Below are positions 35,422 to 45,979 of a stretch of DNA of 64,000 bases, piece after piece. Both the position numbers and the translations under genes were made by a program. The notes beneath the pieces are model-generated. The model did not search any database and was not told where the DNA came from. It was given only the letters and a program-made list of their open reading frames with translations. How positions within the stretch are numbered: the first letter of the stretch is position 1; every line of letters begins with the position of its first letter. Source of the DNA: Gnetum montanum (Eukaryota > Streptophyta > Gnetopsida > Gnetales > Gnetaceae); assembly GCA_015680685.1 (NCBI GenBank), contig MNCI01034009.1, positions 950,305 through 1,014,304 on the forward strand. The letters are read 5' to 3'.

Positions 35422-35879
35422 TTTCTATTCTAGAGCAAGATTTGCATTGATTATGATTGGCTTCCCATTTTTTAAGAATAAATATTCCATGCTAGTTGGT
35501 AGAGGTTTTAGCTCAAGGGGCTCTTGCTTGAAATTTTTAGGAATTTCCAACTCTCCTTAATAGGTATCATCATTTGGATCATCAGAGAGTTAGTGATGAA
35601 CTTGCTTTAGTTCATCCATTCCTATGACATATGCACGTCAGGCTCTTAGTTGGTTCCATGCAAAGTGTGCTACTCTCAGAATCAGCATTTAGCCATTAGG
35701 TGCCCTCCTATTTTGTGGTTGCTACATATAGACACCTTTGAATTTTTGCTTCTGGTGCACACTGCTTGCATGTAGAGACAAATGCTTGTTTCACTACCTA
35801 GAGTTTCTGCACACAATTGCACCTTGTATCATTGTACGTGATGCATGGAACTCACTTCTTCTTAATTTGTCCGAATGAG

Positions 35880-36155
35880 TTTTCTTTGGATATTTTCAAG
35901 AAAAGATGTTTGATGTCCATCCTAGCATCAATGATGCTTAGCCATGCCCTTCCCATGATGATTGGGAAGTCCCCTTTCTAGTTCTCCACTTTAATCACTA
36001 GGAAATTAGTAGGATAAGACCAACCACAAATAGTGGTCACAGTGGCTTCTACCTATCCCAATGGAATAGTGATGGATTGGTCTACAAATTCTAATCTAAT
36101 ATTACTCTTCTTTAAAGGAGGTAGCTTCCAAGCAGTATACATCTCATCAAAAATA
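35880..36155 (-). pseudogene. Element F protease remnant lacking the catalytic loop
   Basis: The C-terminal half is present (YTAWKLPPLKKSNIRLEF near 36150-36090, and the GRAW-region DNA near 35950). At about 36148-36155 the sequence jumps directly into the gag-protease linker (AATGAGTTTAATAATAATC, compare 3550-3570). The segment with the active-site aspartate, present in A at about 3063-3545, is deleted. Confidence 0.72.
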
Positions 36156-36159
36156 ATGA

Positions 36160-37949
36160 GTTTAATAATAATCAGAAGGGTGGTAGTGAGATTGGAAAGT
36201 AGAAATGTGACTAGAGGAGTTATGTGGAGACAAGGGTTGTTGAACATAATACCCATATGAATTAGGTTGTTTGTAAGGGTATTGCTACCTTGGTGGTGCC
36301 AACGCCCAAGACTGTGGTTGCTGCCATTGTTGATATTGCTATATTATTTCGGTGGAGTTTCACTTAGATAATATTGTTGTTGCTAGTGGAACTACCTAGA
36401 GTTACCTTGAGGATAAGGCAATTTCTAGATGTTTGCTTTTGTGTTAGTTGTGGATTCAAAGTATATACCCGAGACTCTTGTAAGTGTGAAACTATGGGGT
36501 AACATCTGTTAGGATGTTTATACTGGAAGATGTCACACCCACCACCATCATCTAATTTGCTTTCTGCAACTTCTTCTATTACAGTAATCTTGTCCTTACC
36601 TTTTTGATAAGCATGTTCAACTTCCTTGCATCTCCTGTACTCATGATCACTACCTCATTCTTTGGACTCGTCAACAATTTTTAGGACAACTTACAATTTG
36701 CTATCCATGGAGTCTCATAACTAAACAACCTTGGTTGTAATTTTGGATTGAAATTTTTAAAGTGACAAGGCTTTTCTATTCATCACCTCATCAAGTGCTG
36801 GTTCTTCCTCACTATCACAAAATCAAACCTCCCTCTTACGAATGGAAGGATCGTGGTTATATTCTTCTGCACTTTCTTATTTTTGCAATTCACCTTCCTC
36901 TTTAGCTACCTGCTTGATTAATCTTTGGATCTAGTGGGTGCTTAACTTTGACAGTTGTCGTTGGGCATAGATGCTAAGAGTCCTTTTTGTTTCAGATAAA
37001 AGCCCATTTACAATGTGGTGAAGATGATCTAGTTGAGAATAACTATGGCCAAGACATCTATGCATTAAGGAATAGTATTGGTCAATGGCGGCATCCAAGG
37101 GTTCATGTGTTCCTTGTTTCCATCCTTGGATTTGCCTTCTCAAGTTGGACACTTTGAAGTATGTTTGATATTTATCATTGAACAATTCAAGCATTGTACT
37201 TCATCATTTAATAGATTTTAGTTCTAAGGACTAGTATTAGTTTTCTACTTCTTTAATGAGTGTCAATGGGAACAACTTAAGCTTTTGCCATTAATTCTCT
37301 ATGTTTTGCAAGGCACATGCATCTTGGAAAGCTTGGAGATGATTTTGTGGATCTGAGTTATATCCCTCTTCAAACCTAGGGATATTGTTCATATCTAGCA
37401 TTTTGATTCTACTATCCTTCACATGCCTTACTAGAATTTGTACCACCTCTACGATGTTTAGCATACTTCAAGGAGTAAGCAAAGGCTCATTAAGGCCTTG
37501 ATTTTGGTGCCTTTGATGCCCTCTACTATCCCTTCATTCATGGCAATGTGTCTCTCTTGAATGTTTGTGCCCTTGGTCTTACCTTGCTCGATGGTCCCTT
37601 TGATCATTTCGATCTTGTCGGTCACCTTTATCATGGTTGTGCCCCCTATGGTTGCGATTAGAGTTAGAAGAAGAAGAGGTTGATGATGAAGGTGAAGAGG
37701 AAGGAGGACCAGCATCATCATGGTTCTTGCTACCACCTCTTCGATGATATCATGATCACAATTTTGTTTCTTGTCCGCATCCCTACCTTGACTTGCTTTT
37801 TTGGATTCTTCTTTGTTATTGGATCCATTCTTACTAGAACCAGGATTCTTTATCATTGGATTCTTCTTTGTCATTGGATCCATTCTTACTAGAACTAGGA
37901 TTCTTTGTCATTGAATTCTTCTTTGTCATTGGATCCATTCTTACTAGAA
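36160..37949 (-). pseudogene. Element F gag, N-terminus deleted
   Basis: The gag core at 37194-36931 reads MLELFNDKYQTYFKVSNLRRQIQG and THEPLDAAIDQYYSLMHRCL. The Cys/His motif region is near 36520-36550. The upstream low-complexity part at 37883-37458 is Lys/Ser/Asp-rich. The gag start, primer site and most of the 5' LTR are missing. Confidence 0.78.
37803..37949. repeat. 55-bp tandem repeat in F gag
   Basis: About 2.7 copies of a 55-bp unit containing GGATCCATTCTTACTAGAAC. The last copy ends exactly at the deletion junction with the LTR remnant. Confidence 0.88.
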
Positions 37950-38154
37950 ACAAACTGCAAGATCTTCGCTACTCTATGAAAAAGACTAAAAAACTCAACT
38001 AAAAACTTATTGAAAATCGTGAGCCCAAGCGCTATATTTATAGGCTGACATATACCCTGCGATATCGGATATCTGATAACGCATCATGGGCTTCGATATT
38101 GGGTATTCGATATTGAGGCTCCAATATTGGAGCTAGTCAAATTATGACTCATCA
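37950..38154 (-). repeat. Truncated 5' LTR of element F
   Basis: It matches the last 205 bp of the 3' LTR (29884-30088), including the minus-strand TATA region and CTCATCA terminus. The other 660 bp of LTR, the primer site and the 5' part of gag are deleted. Confidence 0.85.
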
Positions 38155-38159
38155 TTTAG

Positions 38160-39990
38160 GTACCTTATCTCATTGGTTAGTTATACTTGGCTAAGTTCTG
38201 ATCATGCTAGATTGAATATTTTAATATTTTTTGATTAATAAGATCATCAAAGTCCATTGGAAGGGTTTAACTTAATAAATTGATGATTTTAATGCTAGTT
38301 TATTAATGAAACCATTTTGGGAGTTAGAGAAATTTCAAAAAAAAATTCATCAAAGACCTAAGGTTTGTGGCCCCCACGATGTAGATCTTACCTTTGGTAA
38401 CTACAAAATTGAAGTATGAGGTAAATCGGCCAAATACTTTGAAAGTTATAGACTTTGGAAGGTTCTAGGCTCTGAAAAATGCAAAAACTCCCTCCTTGTT
38501 TCAGTAGAAATGTGAAGAAATGTTAAGTGTTTGCATCTATTTATAGAATTTTTTTGTCACATCGATGAGATCCCACCGTTGATGTGGTCATCTGCATAGA
38601 TGGGATCCTATTGATAGAGCCTATTGCAGAAATTTTCACACTAAGAATTATGAAAAATAAAGAGTTTAAACATGAACTTGGGGTCCTTAGAGAGCTAGAA
38701 AATTTGTGAATATGAGGAAACAATGGAAGATGGCTAGATTATTCATAAAAAAGGAGTTTTGGACTAGAGAATGAATTGAAGGATGGCACAATTGGATGCA
38801 ATCGATGGGGCACACAAGGGATTTGATCACGAAAATGCCTAAGGATAAGGAACTTAACTAGCCTAACCAAGAGGTATGCATGTGGATCCTCCCCATAGCA
38901 AGCTCATGTTATGGAAAGTCAAGGACTAAATCCTGTAAGAATCTACCTATGAATTTTAACACATCAAACTAAGACATTGAATGAAACCATGAAAAATCAA
39001 CAGTGAAGTAAATTATGGGAAGTAGTAGCGGATGAAAGAGAAGGTGGAATGGAGTCCTGAATTGTGGTCACATGAAGTTCCTTGTGGATTTTTGTTGTTA
39101 AAGTGACTCGATAATGACCAGACTTAGTCTTGATCAAAACCAACCACTTTTAGTGACTTCACATTGATACTCGAAGACTACTACACCTCCTCAATACACA
39201 AGAATGCTTCCATAGATCAATTATCATTCCTAGAAGAGAAGAAAAGAGAAGCAGGAAGTGAGAAAGGGCCTTAGTTAGAGGGGACCTTCAAGCATGAGTA
39301 ACATGTATTTCTAGTCCCATAACTAATGCTTGTAGCCCATTATTGAGTCTAAGGGGTATGCTCTAAATTTCCATTATTGTTTTATTTTTTTTATTTTTAT
39401 GATTTTTGAATGGGAACCACACCATGCAAAGACTTTAACTTCTTATTATTGGTCAACGATAAAACAATGAGAAATCCATGAAAGCACTCATACACTCAAG
39501 AGGGTTGGTAAGTACAAAGAGCATCAAATCCCCATAAAGTCACACTACCATTTAGTCCTTCCCAAGTTTGGAAACTACCAAGGTCACAAGTTCATTAAAA
39601 TTTTTTATTAAGGAATGGACCTTATATTTCCAAAACAAGGAATACCATAGAGTTTTGTGGAATGGTGGATGATGTGGACTCACTGCCTATTTCATAAAAA
39701 AGAAGTCATGTCTTAGTTATCAATACCAAAATTCAAAGATAGAATTTAGAAATTAACAATCAAATAACATTAAGTACAAACCATCATTAGCAAACATCTA
39801 CAACAACATTAAGTCCTATTGGCAATAAAGGAAAAGAAAAGAAATTGTCAAATATTCAAGAAAGATAAAACATACTAAAGATGATGTAAAACAAAAAAAT
39901 GGTTGAAAATAAGAAAAAATTAAAAACTGAGAAGCCACTTTTTATGTTCAACATGCATGGCCATCTTCACCATGATTGAGTTAGAAGGGG
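38160..39990 (-). other. Element D 3' noncoding region
   Basis: No coding sequence is seen. 39240-39430 matches F (32200-32360) closely, including CATAACTAATGCTTGTAGCC at 39318-39337. 38160-38640 has no match in F. It contains a minus-strand TATAAATAG near 38537-38545 beside GATGAGATCCCACC-type words like the U3 of D's LTR. It may be a small separate insertion, but I could not find its ends. Confidence 0.55.
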
Positions 39991-39995
39991 GAGAT

Positions 39996-40178
39996 TCAAA
40001 ATATTGAGCATGCTTGTTCATTTGAGGAGGTGTTGTGATTGCTAGCTCTTTTAGGCTCATGGATAGGTTTAATTTGTTGCATGTTGACTAGTAGTTTCTT
40101 ATTTGGAATTTCAGGTTTATAGATCAACATGTTCCCAGAAGTAAAGGCTTCATAGATGATGTAAGGTCCTTCCCACAA
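39996..40178 (-). pseudogene. Element D integrase C-terminal domain
   Basis: An open stretch beginning MWEGPYIIYEAFTSGNMLIY and followed by the VNMQQIKPIHE-like end typical of the gypsy integrase C-terminus (WEGPY...L....NxxxLK). It lies downstream of the core in transcription order. Confidence 0.8.
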
Positions 40179-40639
40179 TGTTTTAAACTTAGTTCTTTAT
40201 GGCACATGTGTGGGATTCCAGTAAGGACCTTGTCTCCTAGTTGAAATTTTACCTTGTTGGTTGTTGATTGCCTTGTGCAACTCATTAGATGATAGGGCTA
40301 CCAATCGATTCTAGTCTAGCAACAAGTTGAGGTTCATTAGTCTTTTTATGCTGGACTTAGGTCAAGGTCAAGGTCACAAGCTATTAAAAGTGTATAGAGC
40401 TCAAACTGAATAGGAAGAATTGGAAGTTTTCCATACATAAGCTCATAGGAAGAGTAGGCTATATAGAGTTTCTAGGTTGAGTGGTAAGCCTAAAGGGAAT
40501 TTTTGAGTCTCATGCTCCAGTCTCTCCTATATTTGCTAATTGTTCTTATTAAGATCTTAGTGATTTCTCTACTTGTTACCTTTACTTGACTGTTGACTTG
40601 GGGATGCTAGGATGTTGTTAATTTATGTTCTACCCCCAA

Positions 40640-41060
40640 GTGTTGGATCAGCTTCCGAAAGGTAGTGCCTATAAAGTGAGTACCATTATAAAAAACAAGT
40701 GCATGTGACACACCAAAATTGTTTACAACATTTTTTTTGCACAAACCAAATAGCTATAGAAGATGTACAGTCGATGATGACTATTTCTTTTACCCATTTC
40801 GTACAATAGTCAACAACAACTATGATGTGCACCTTTCCATTCGATAAGGGTGTGATGGGATCCATGAAGCAATGCCCCAAATGTTGAAGGCTTCCAGTGG
40901 TTGAATCCATTGTTGAGGTTGCTCCATATGCATATTCGTTGGTAGTGATCATAGGAGCAAATGAAGTGATGGGCATCCTTGAAGAGTGTTGGCCAATAAT
41001 ACCCTGCCATTAGGATCTTAATGACTATGCATCTTCCAACATAGTGGCCCCCATAAGGGC
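40640..41060 (-). pseudogene. Element D integrase zinc-binding and core, broken
   Basis: The minus-strand pieces at 41010-40810 and 40976-40686 overlap in different frames. The core has DPITPLSNGKVHIIVVVDYCTKWV, then FVQKKCCKQF. The zinc-binding part ends YDHYQR where CxxCQ is usual. Several conserved residues are altered by decay. Confidence 0.78.
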
Positions 41061-41339
41061 CCTCATGAGAATCTTAGAGGACACACAATTGGTTAGCATT
41101 AGGAAAATACCAACAAACTATGACATCAACACACATCTTGTAAAGGTGATTATTGACCTCCATGAAGTGTTTGACTTGATGAAGAAACTATTATTTCTTC
41201 TTGTTGTCTAGCTCTTGTGGCATCTCCTAAGTGAGAAGGTAGGTAAGGATGCCATTGTACTAGTTAGGTTCAGTAGGCACTTGTTCATTTATAGCACCAA
41301 CAAAGAGGAGTTAATCATAAAATTGATCAAAATGTGAGC

Positions 41340-41770
41340 TCTCCTTCTGTTTTTTATTCTATCTCAACCAAGACAATTGGTCAACAACCACGTTCTTAGT
41401 TCCCTTTCAATCTACCATTGTGAGATCAAATTCCTATAAGATCACCAACCACCATATGATGCTAGGGCTCATCGTTGGTTTGTTCATAAGGAACTAGATT
41501 GCACTATGGTCTATATGCATGAACACCTAGTACCTAAGCACATAGTACCTGAATTTCTCCAAGGCATGCATCACTGCCATTAGTTCTTTCTCTATTGTGA
41601 TGTAATTCAACTATGCACCCACAATGCTTCAGCTCACACAGTAGATATAGTAAGGATATTTCTAATTGTCCAACTATGTGAGCAAGGCTTCCAAAGCATA
41701 ATTGGAAGCATTCGTCATAATGTGAAAGGATCTAGATTAGTTAGGTGCTCATAGAATTGGAGTCTCTACA
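41340..41770 (-). pseudogene. Element D RNase H, broken
   Basis: DNA is collinear with A 960-1400. Translation in mixed frames gives an ASNYALEAL-like start and a LNYITIEKEL-like middle, with stops. Confidence 0.65.
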
Positions 41771-41899
41771 AGCTTTTACTTGAGTTTTTGGAATGAATTT
41801 TCACATTTCTTAGTCTAGACAAATGGAGCATCCTTCTTTGTAAGCTTCACCAACAATTTGGTGATCTTAGAGAAATTCTCTATGAAGCACTAGTAATAG

Positions 41900-42602
41900 C
41901 CAGTGTAACCAAGGAATGATTGGACATCTTTGACAGTTTTTGGTTGCCTAGTAATTTCTTGGATGACCCTTATTTTCTCAGGGTCCACCTCAATCTCTAC
42001 TTACAATATTCTGTACCCCAAAATAATGTGACCATTAGATTGCTCTTTTGCTAATTGAGCCAAAGCTTGGTCTCCACATAGCTTTTTAGCACTTGCTCAA
42101 GATGGTCTAGAGCTTGCTCAAATGTAGCCCCATAGGTTGAGAAGTCATTCATGAAGACTTCCACCTCGCTACCAATCTGCTGTGGAAAGATGCTCAAGAA
42201 AAGGCATTGGAATATTATAGGGGTATTGCAAAAACCAAATGACATCTTTCTATATGCAATAGTCCCCTAGGAACTTGTGAATGTGGTTTTGGCCTGATCC
42301 TCAGGTGTGATCCAGATTTTGTTATAATCACTATAACCATCTAGAAAGTTGTAATAGCAATGCCCAAAGATGGTGTCCAACACTTGATCCACAAATGGCA
42401 ATAAAAAATGATCTTTGTACATCATCATGTTCAACAACTTGAAGTCAATACAAACCCTCCACTTACCACCTTTCTTTGGCACTATCACAAGTGGGCTAAC
42501 CCACTTTCTATCTACAATGGGATAGATGAACCCTACCTTAAGGAGTTGTTCAATTTCCTCCTTGATGATCTACTTGAATTTGGGGTTCAGCAGTTGTTGT
42601 AG
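41900..42602 (-). pseudogene. Element D reverse transcriptase, broken
   Basis: The 42488-42267 piece has MIVPKKGGKWRVCIDFKLLN, HFLLPFVDQVLDTI and FLDGYSDYNKI. The next piece, 42245-42051, has MSFGFCNTPIIFQ and VEVFMNDFSTYG, in which the active-site box reads FMND where Y/FxDD is expected. These are RT motifs in the expected order with one frame change between. Confidence 0.84.
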
Positions 42603-42609
42603 TTACCTC

Positions 42610-43120
42610 TTTGGCTTCATGGAAGGATCTGTACAGATACGATGCTAGCATATCCATGGATCAATTCTAGTCAGTTCATGATATGACCAGGTGAAAGTTG
42701 TTGACTATTTGTTGACCACCTTCAACAACTTCTCTTTTTTTTAGGAGCAAGATTGACATTGATTATAATTGGCTTATCAATTTTTAAGAAAGAATATTCC
42801 ATTCCAGCCAACAAAGTTTTCAACTCTAGGGGCTTATGTTTGAAACTTTCAGGGATTTCCAACTCTCCCTAATTGGTGTCATTAGGTTCATCATTGAAGA
42901 GTTTGTGATGAACTTGCTTTAGTTCATTCATGCCTTCAACATAGGCACTCATTAGGCTCTTAGTTGGTTTCATGCATATTGTTGAATTGCTTTAGGGATC
43001 AGCTATCATCCACTCGATTCCCTCTTGCTTTGTGGTTACTGTGTATAGGAACCTTTGAATTTCTGTCACATCTGCACACTATTTGCATGTTGTGATAGAT
43101 GTACTTTTGATGGACCCTAA
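42610..43120 (-). pseudogene. Element D protease-RT linker
   Basis: Minus-strand translation shows EIQRFLYTVTTKQEGIEW and later ELEIPESFKHKPLELKTLL, the linker found between protease and RT in gypsy elements. Related ATTQQENTHWL-like and ATKLEDTEWL-like remnants survive in B and C, marking where their pol deletions begin. Confidence 0.6.
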
Positions 43121-43123
43121 TTT

Positions 43124-43630
43124 TTACACATAGTTACACCATGTTTCACTGTACGTGATACATGGAACGTGCTTCTTCTCTATTTTCCCAAATTCATTTT
43201 CTTTGGAAATCTCCAAGGAGAGGTCTCTAATTCCCAACCGTGCATTAATGGTGCTCAACCAAGCCCTTCCCATGATGATTGGAAAATCCCCCTTGTAGTT
43301 ATCAACATGAATCACTAGGAAGTTAGCAAGATAGGACCATTCATAGATGATGATCACAATGTCCTCCACCAATTCCAAGGAAACAATGATGGACTGGTCT
43401 ACTAACCCAAGACGAATGTTGCTCTTCTTGAGTGGAGGTAGGTTCCAGGCTTTGTACATCTCATGGAAAATCAAATTCACATAAGAACTTAAGTCTAGAA
43501 GAGCTTTGCAAGGCTCATTCTCAAAAATTTTCAAGTAGATTAGGGGACACCCAAAATCAGATCTTTTTTTGGGAAGGTGGCTAGCCTTTATCCAATCTAT
43601 GATAGCATGGGACAACATCATGATATGCAC
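43124..43630 (-). pseudogene. Element D retropepsin-type protease, longest open copy
   Basis: 168 codons are open. KALLDLSSYVNLI is the catalytic loop, in which DLS replaces D(S/T)G. KSNIRLGLVDQSI, LANFLVIHVDNYKGDFPIIMG and RAWLSTINARLGIRDL follow. The end reads KKHVPCITYSE. A protease with DLS would probably be impaired. It is the best-preserved protease in the window. Confidence 0.82.
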
Positions 43631-43659
43631 TTTGGGAGGTGTTTAGTTTAAAGGGTTCT

Positions 43660-45029
43660 TGAAAGGATTTGTAGAGGATGAGGGAGAAGTAGGGCCATTA
43701 GTTGTAGATGTATGTAAGGGCTTTGTAGGATTGTTGGTCAGAAGAAGGGTCTTTTTTGAGGTTTATGTTCTGAACCACTTGGTTGAGGAGTTAGCTATAA
43801 GTTGATAGCCCTAGCGGTGTTATGTTGCTATAGCAGTGCTAAAATTTCATCCTACATTAATGGAGTAGGTGGTAATTGAGTTGAGGGTGGAGGGACATGA
43901 GAAGAAGGAGGAGGGTAATGAGAAAATGGGGATCTCTCTCATAGAGATTGGGCTCTGTAGTATTCAGAAGGATAGTAGTGATGTTGAAATGAAGCATGAC
44001 TAGAAGAGTCATGCAGAGAAATGGGCTGCTAAGCATAGTACCCATATAGATCAGGCTACCAATAAGGGTACTACTACCTTGGTGGTGGCATCCCCCATGA
44101 TATTGGGTGCTACCACTAATGATACTACTCATAAGGTTGTGGTGGAACTCCACTCGAATAGTAGGCTTGTTGTTGGTGGAGCTACTTGGGGTTGTCTTGA
44201 GGACAAGGCAACCTTTTGGATACTTCCCTTCTTTCCAATCTAGGATTTAGAGCATACATCTTAGACTCTTGCAAGTGTGACATCATAGGACAACATCCCT
44301 TAGGATGTTTGTATTGGCAAATGTCACACCCACCATCATCATTGGATTCAGAATCCACAACTTTCTCTACTACAGTAGCCTTGCCCTTACGCCTTTGGTG
44401 GGCACATTTAGCTTCCTTCCTTCTCCTGCAGTCACGATCGCTACTTTGCTCCTTGGATTCCTTTGCTATTTTTAGAGCAATTTGAAACTTCTCATTCAAA
44501 GAGTCCCACATTTTGTCTACCTTAGCAGAAATTTTGGAAACAGACTTTTGAATCGGTAGGGATGCCTCCTTCTCATTGTCATAGAACCAGACCTTCCTTT
44601 TGTAGATGGAAGGATTCCCAATTGTACTTTTCTACACTATCCCTTTTTCTCAACTCTCCTTCTTCTTTGGTAACTTGCTCAATGAGCCTTTGGATCTAAT
44701 GGACTCTAAGTTCTGAAAGTCTCCCTTGGGCATAAACCCTAAGAGTCCTCCTTGTTTTTGTGTAGAGTCCATGTATGATATGGTGGATTTTCTCCCTTTA
44801 AAAATAACCATGGCTAGGAAATTAGTGCAAGAGAGAATAGTACCTACCCATGGCTATGTCCAAGGGTTCATGTGTTCTTTGTTTCCAACCTTGGATTTGG
44901 TTTCTCAGGTTGGATACTCAGGAGTATGTCTAATACTTGTCATTGAAGAGCTCAAGCATCATACTCTATCGATAGATTGATTTTGGCTCCAAAGATTGGT
45001 ACCAACTTTTAGGTTCTTTGATTAGTATC
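43660..45029 (-). pseudogene. Element D gag, C-terminal half
   Basis: The 44511-44182 piece has MWDSLNEKFQIALKIAKE, a Lys-rich segment, then GCDICQYKHPKGCC, an intact CX2CX3HX4C knuckle, and ESKMYALNPRL. Toward 43860 the sequence is Pro/Tyr/His-rich linker. 45029-44600 is the gag core in broken frames. Insertion C interrupts gag at 45034. Confidence 0.8.
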
Positions 45030-45034
45030 CTTGG
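45030..45034. repeat. Target-site duplication CTTGG of element C (left)
   Basis: CTTGG is repeated at 51341-51345. Removing C and one copy joins D gag as ATTAGTATCCTTGGGAATAG, matching A near 7390 (GAGTGTCCTTGCGAACAAC) in reverse-strand context. Confidence 0.82.
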
Positions 45035-45848
45035 TTTTGATATTGGTCCCCTAGATGTGTTATCAGATATTTGATATTAGGGGGTATGGGCTGGCCTATA
45101 AATATAGCACTTGGGTGCACGGTTTGGGTAATATTTTGGCATTAGTTTTTCATAGTTTTCTTAAGAGAGTAGTTGAACTCTTGTAGTTTTATTCTGTAAT
45201 CTTATAGAATAGTTAGTGAGTGCCCATAGAGTGGATTTGAGTCACTTGTATGGAGTCTTATTTGAGTGCTAATGTACTTGGACATATTCCATGAATGACA
45301 ATAAGATCATGATTGATTCTTATTCATTGCAACACTTTGACTTAGATTAGATTTACTTTCCATGCAATTTACTTTTTATGTACTTAGTTAATATTTACAT
45401 TTTAATGCATGTTAATTAATTAAGCACATAAGTACAGTTGCTTTGAGCATGCGTATGAATCTTGGTAATCCTAGCAATGCTTAACATTTGGTAACCTAAT
45501 AGCGTTATATGTGTTTAAGACGTGCACGGAAAGTGGGATTAGATACTTATGTTAGGGTAGTTGATTATTAATTAGCAGTTAGATTAGTTGAATTGATTAT
45601 AAATTGAGTTTCAACCTATTGTTAATCATCGAACAATAAAATATAAAATAATAAAAATCATATGGTTCACTCTGGACTAAACCATACGTGAAAAAGCTGC
45701 CACTAGTCTAAGTGGAAAGACAATGAATTGCAGTCAAGGCATAGTGATTTAGATGCCACAACTAGTCACATCCATGGAATTTGATTGGATCATGCATGAA
45801 TGCTTATGATTCATATGGTTAGATGTAGGGGTACATCACTGCTCATCA
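45035..45848 (+). repeat. 5' LTR of element C, start truncated
   Basis: It matches the 3' LTR but lacks roughly its first 40-50 bp, so the TGATGAG terminus is gone. TATAAATA lies at 45097-45104. It ends CTGCTCATCA. Confidence 0.82.
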
Positions 45849-45870
45849 TTAGTGCTGTTGTTGGGGATGG
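45849..45870 (+). other. Primer binding site of element C, tRNA-Asp type
   Basis: The sequence begins TTAGTGCTGTTGTTGGGGAT. It matches the tRNA-Asp-type site TTGGCGCCGTTGCCGGGGAT except for transitions. Confidence 0.72.
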
Positions 45871-45979
45871 TGCTAGTTATATAGAGTAGTTATAATATAA
45901 TCGATCATCATAAAGGTATTAACAATATATCTCTTAGAAAACATTAATATTTTAAATCACACACATTATTAGACAAAAC

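Larger units (their letters stand above)
29224..38154 (-). mobile_element. Element F: Ty3/gypsy element nested in D, 5' end deleted
   Basis: Flanked by TTTAG (29219-29223 and 38155-38159). It has a full 3' LTR, 3' noncoding region with solo LTR G, integrase, RNase H, RT, a protease remnant and gag, then only the outer 205 bp of a 5' LTR. Sequence on both sides of F joins into the D 3' region: ATTAGTATGTGATGTGTAAC on the left and GGTACCTTATCTCATTGG on the right. Together these parallel F's own sequence at about 30440-30500. Confidence 0.9.
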
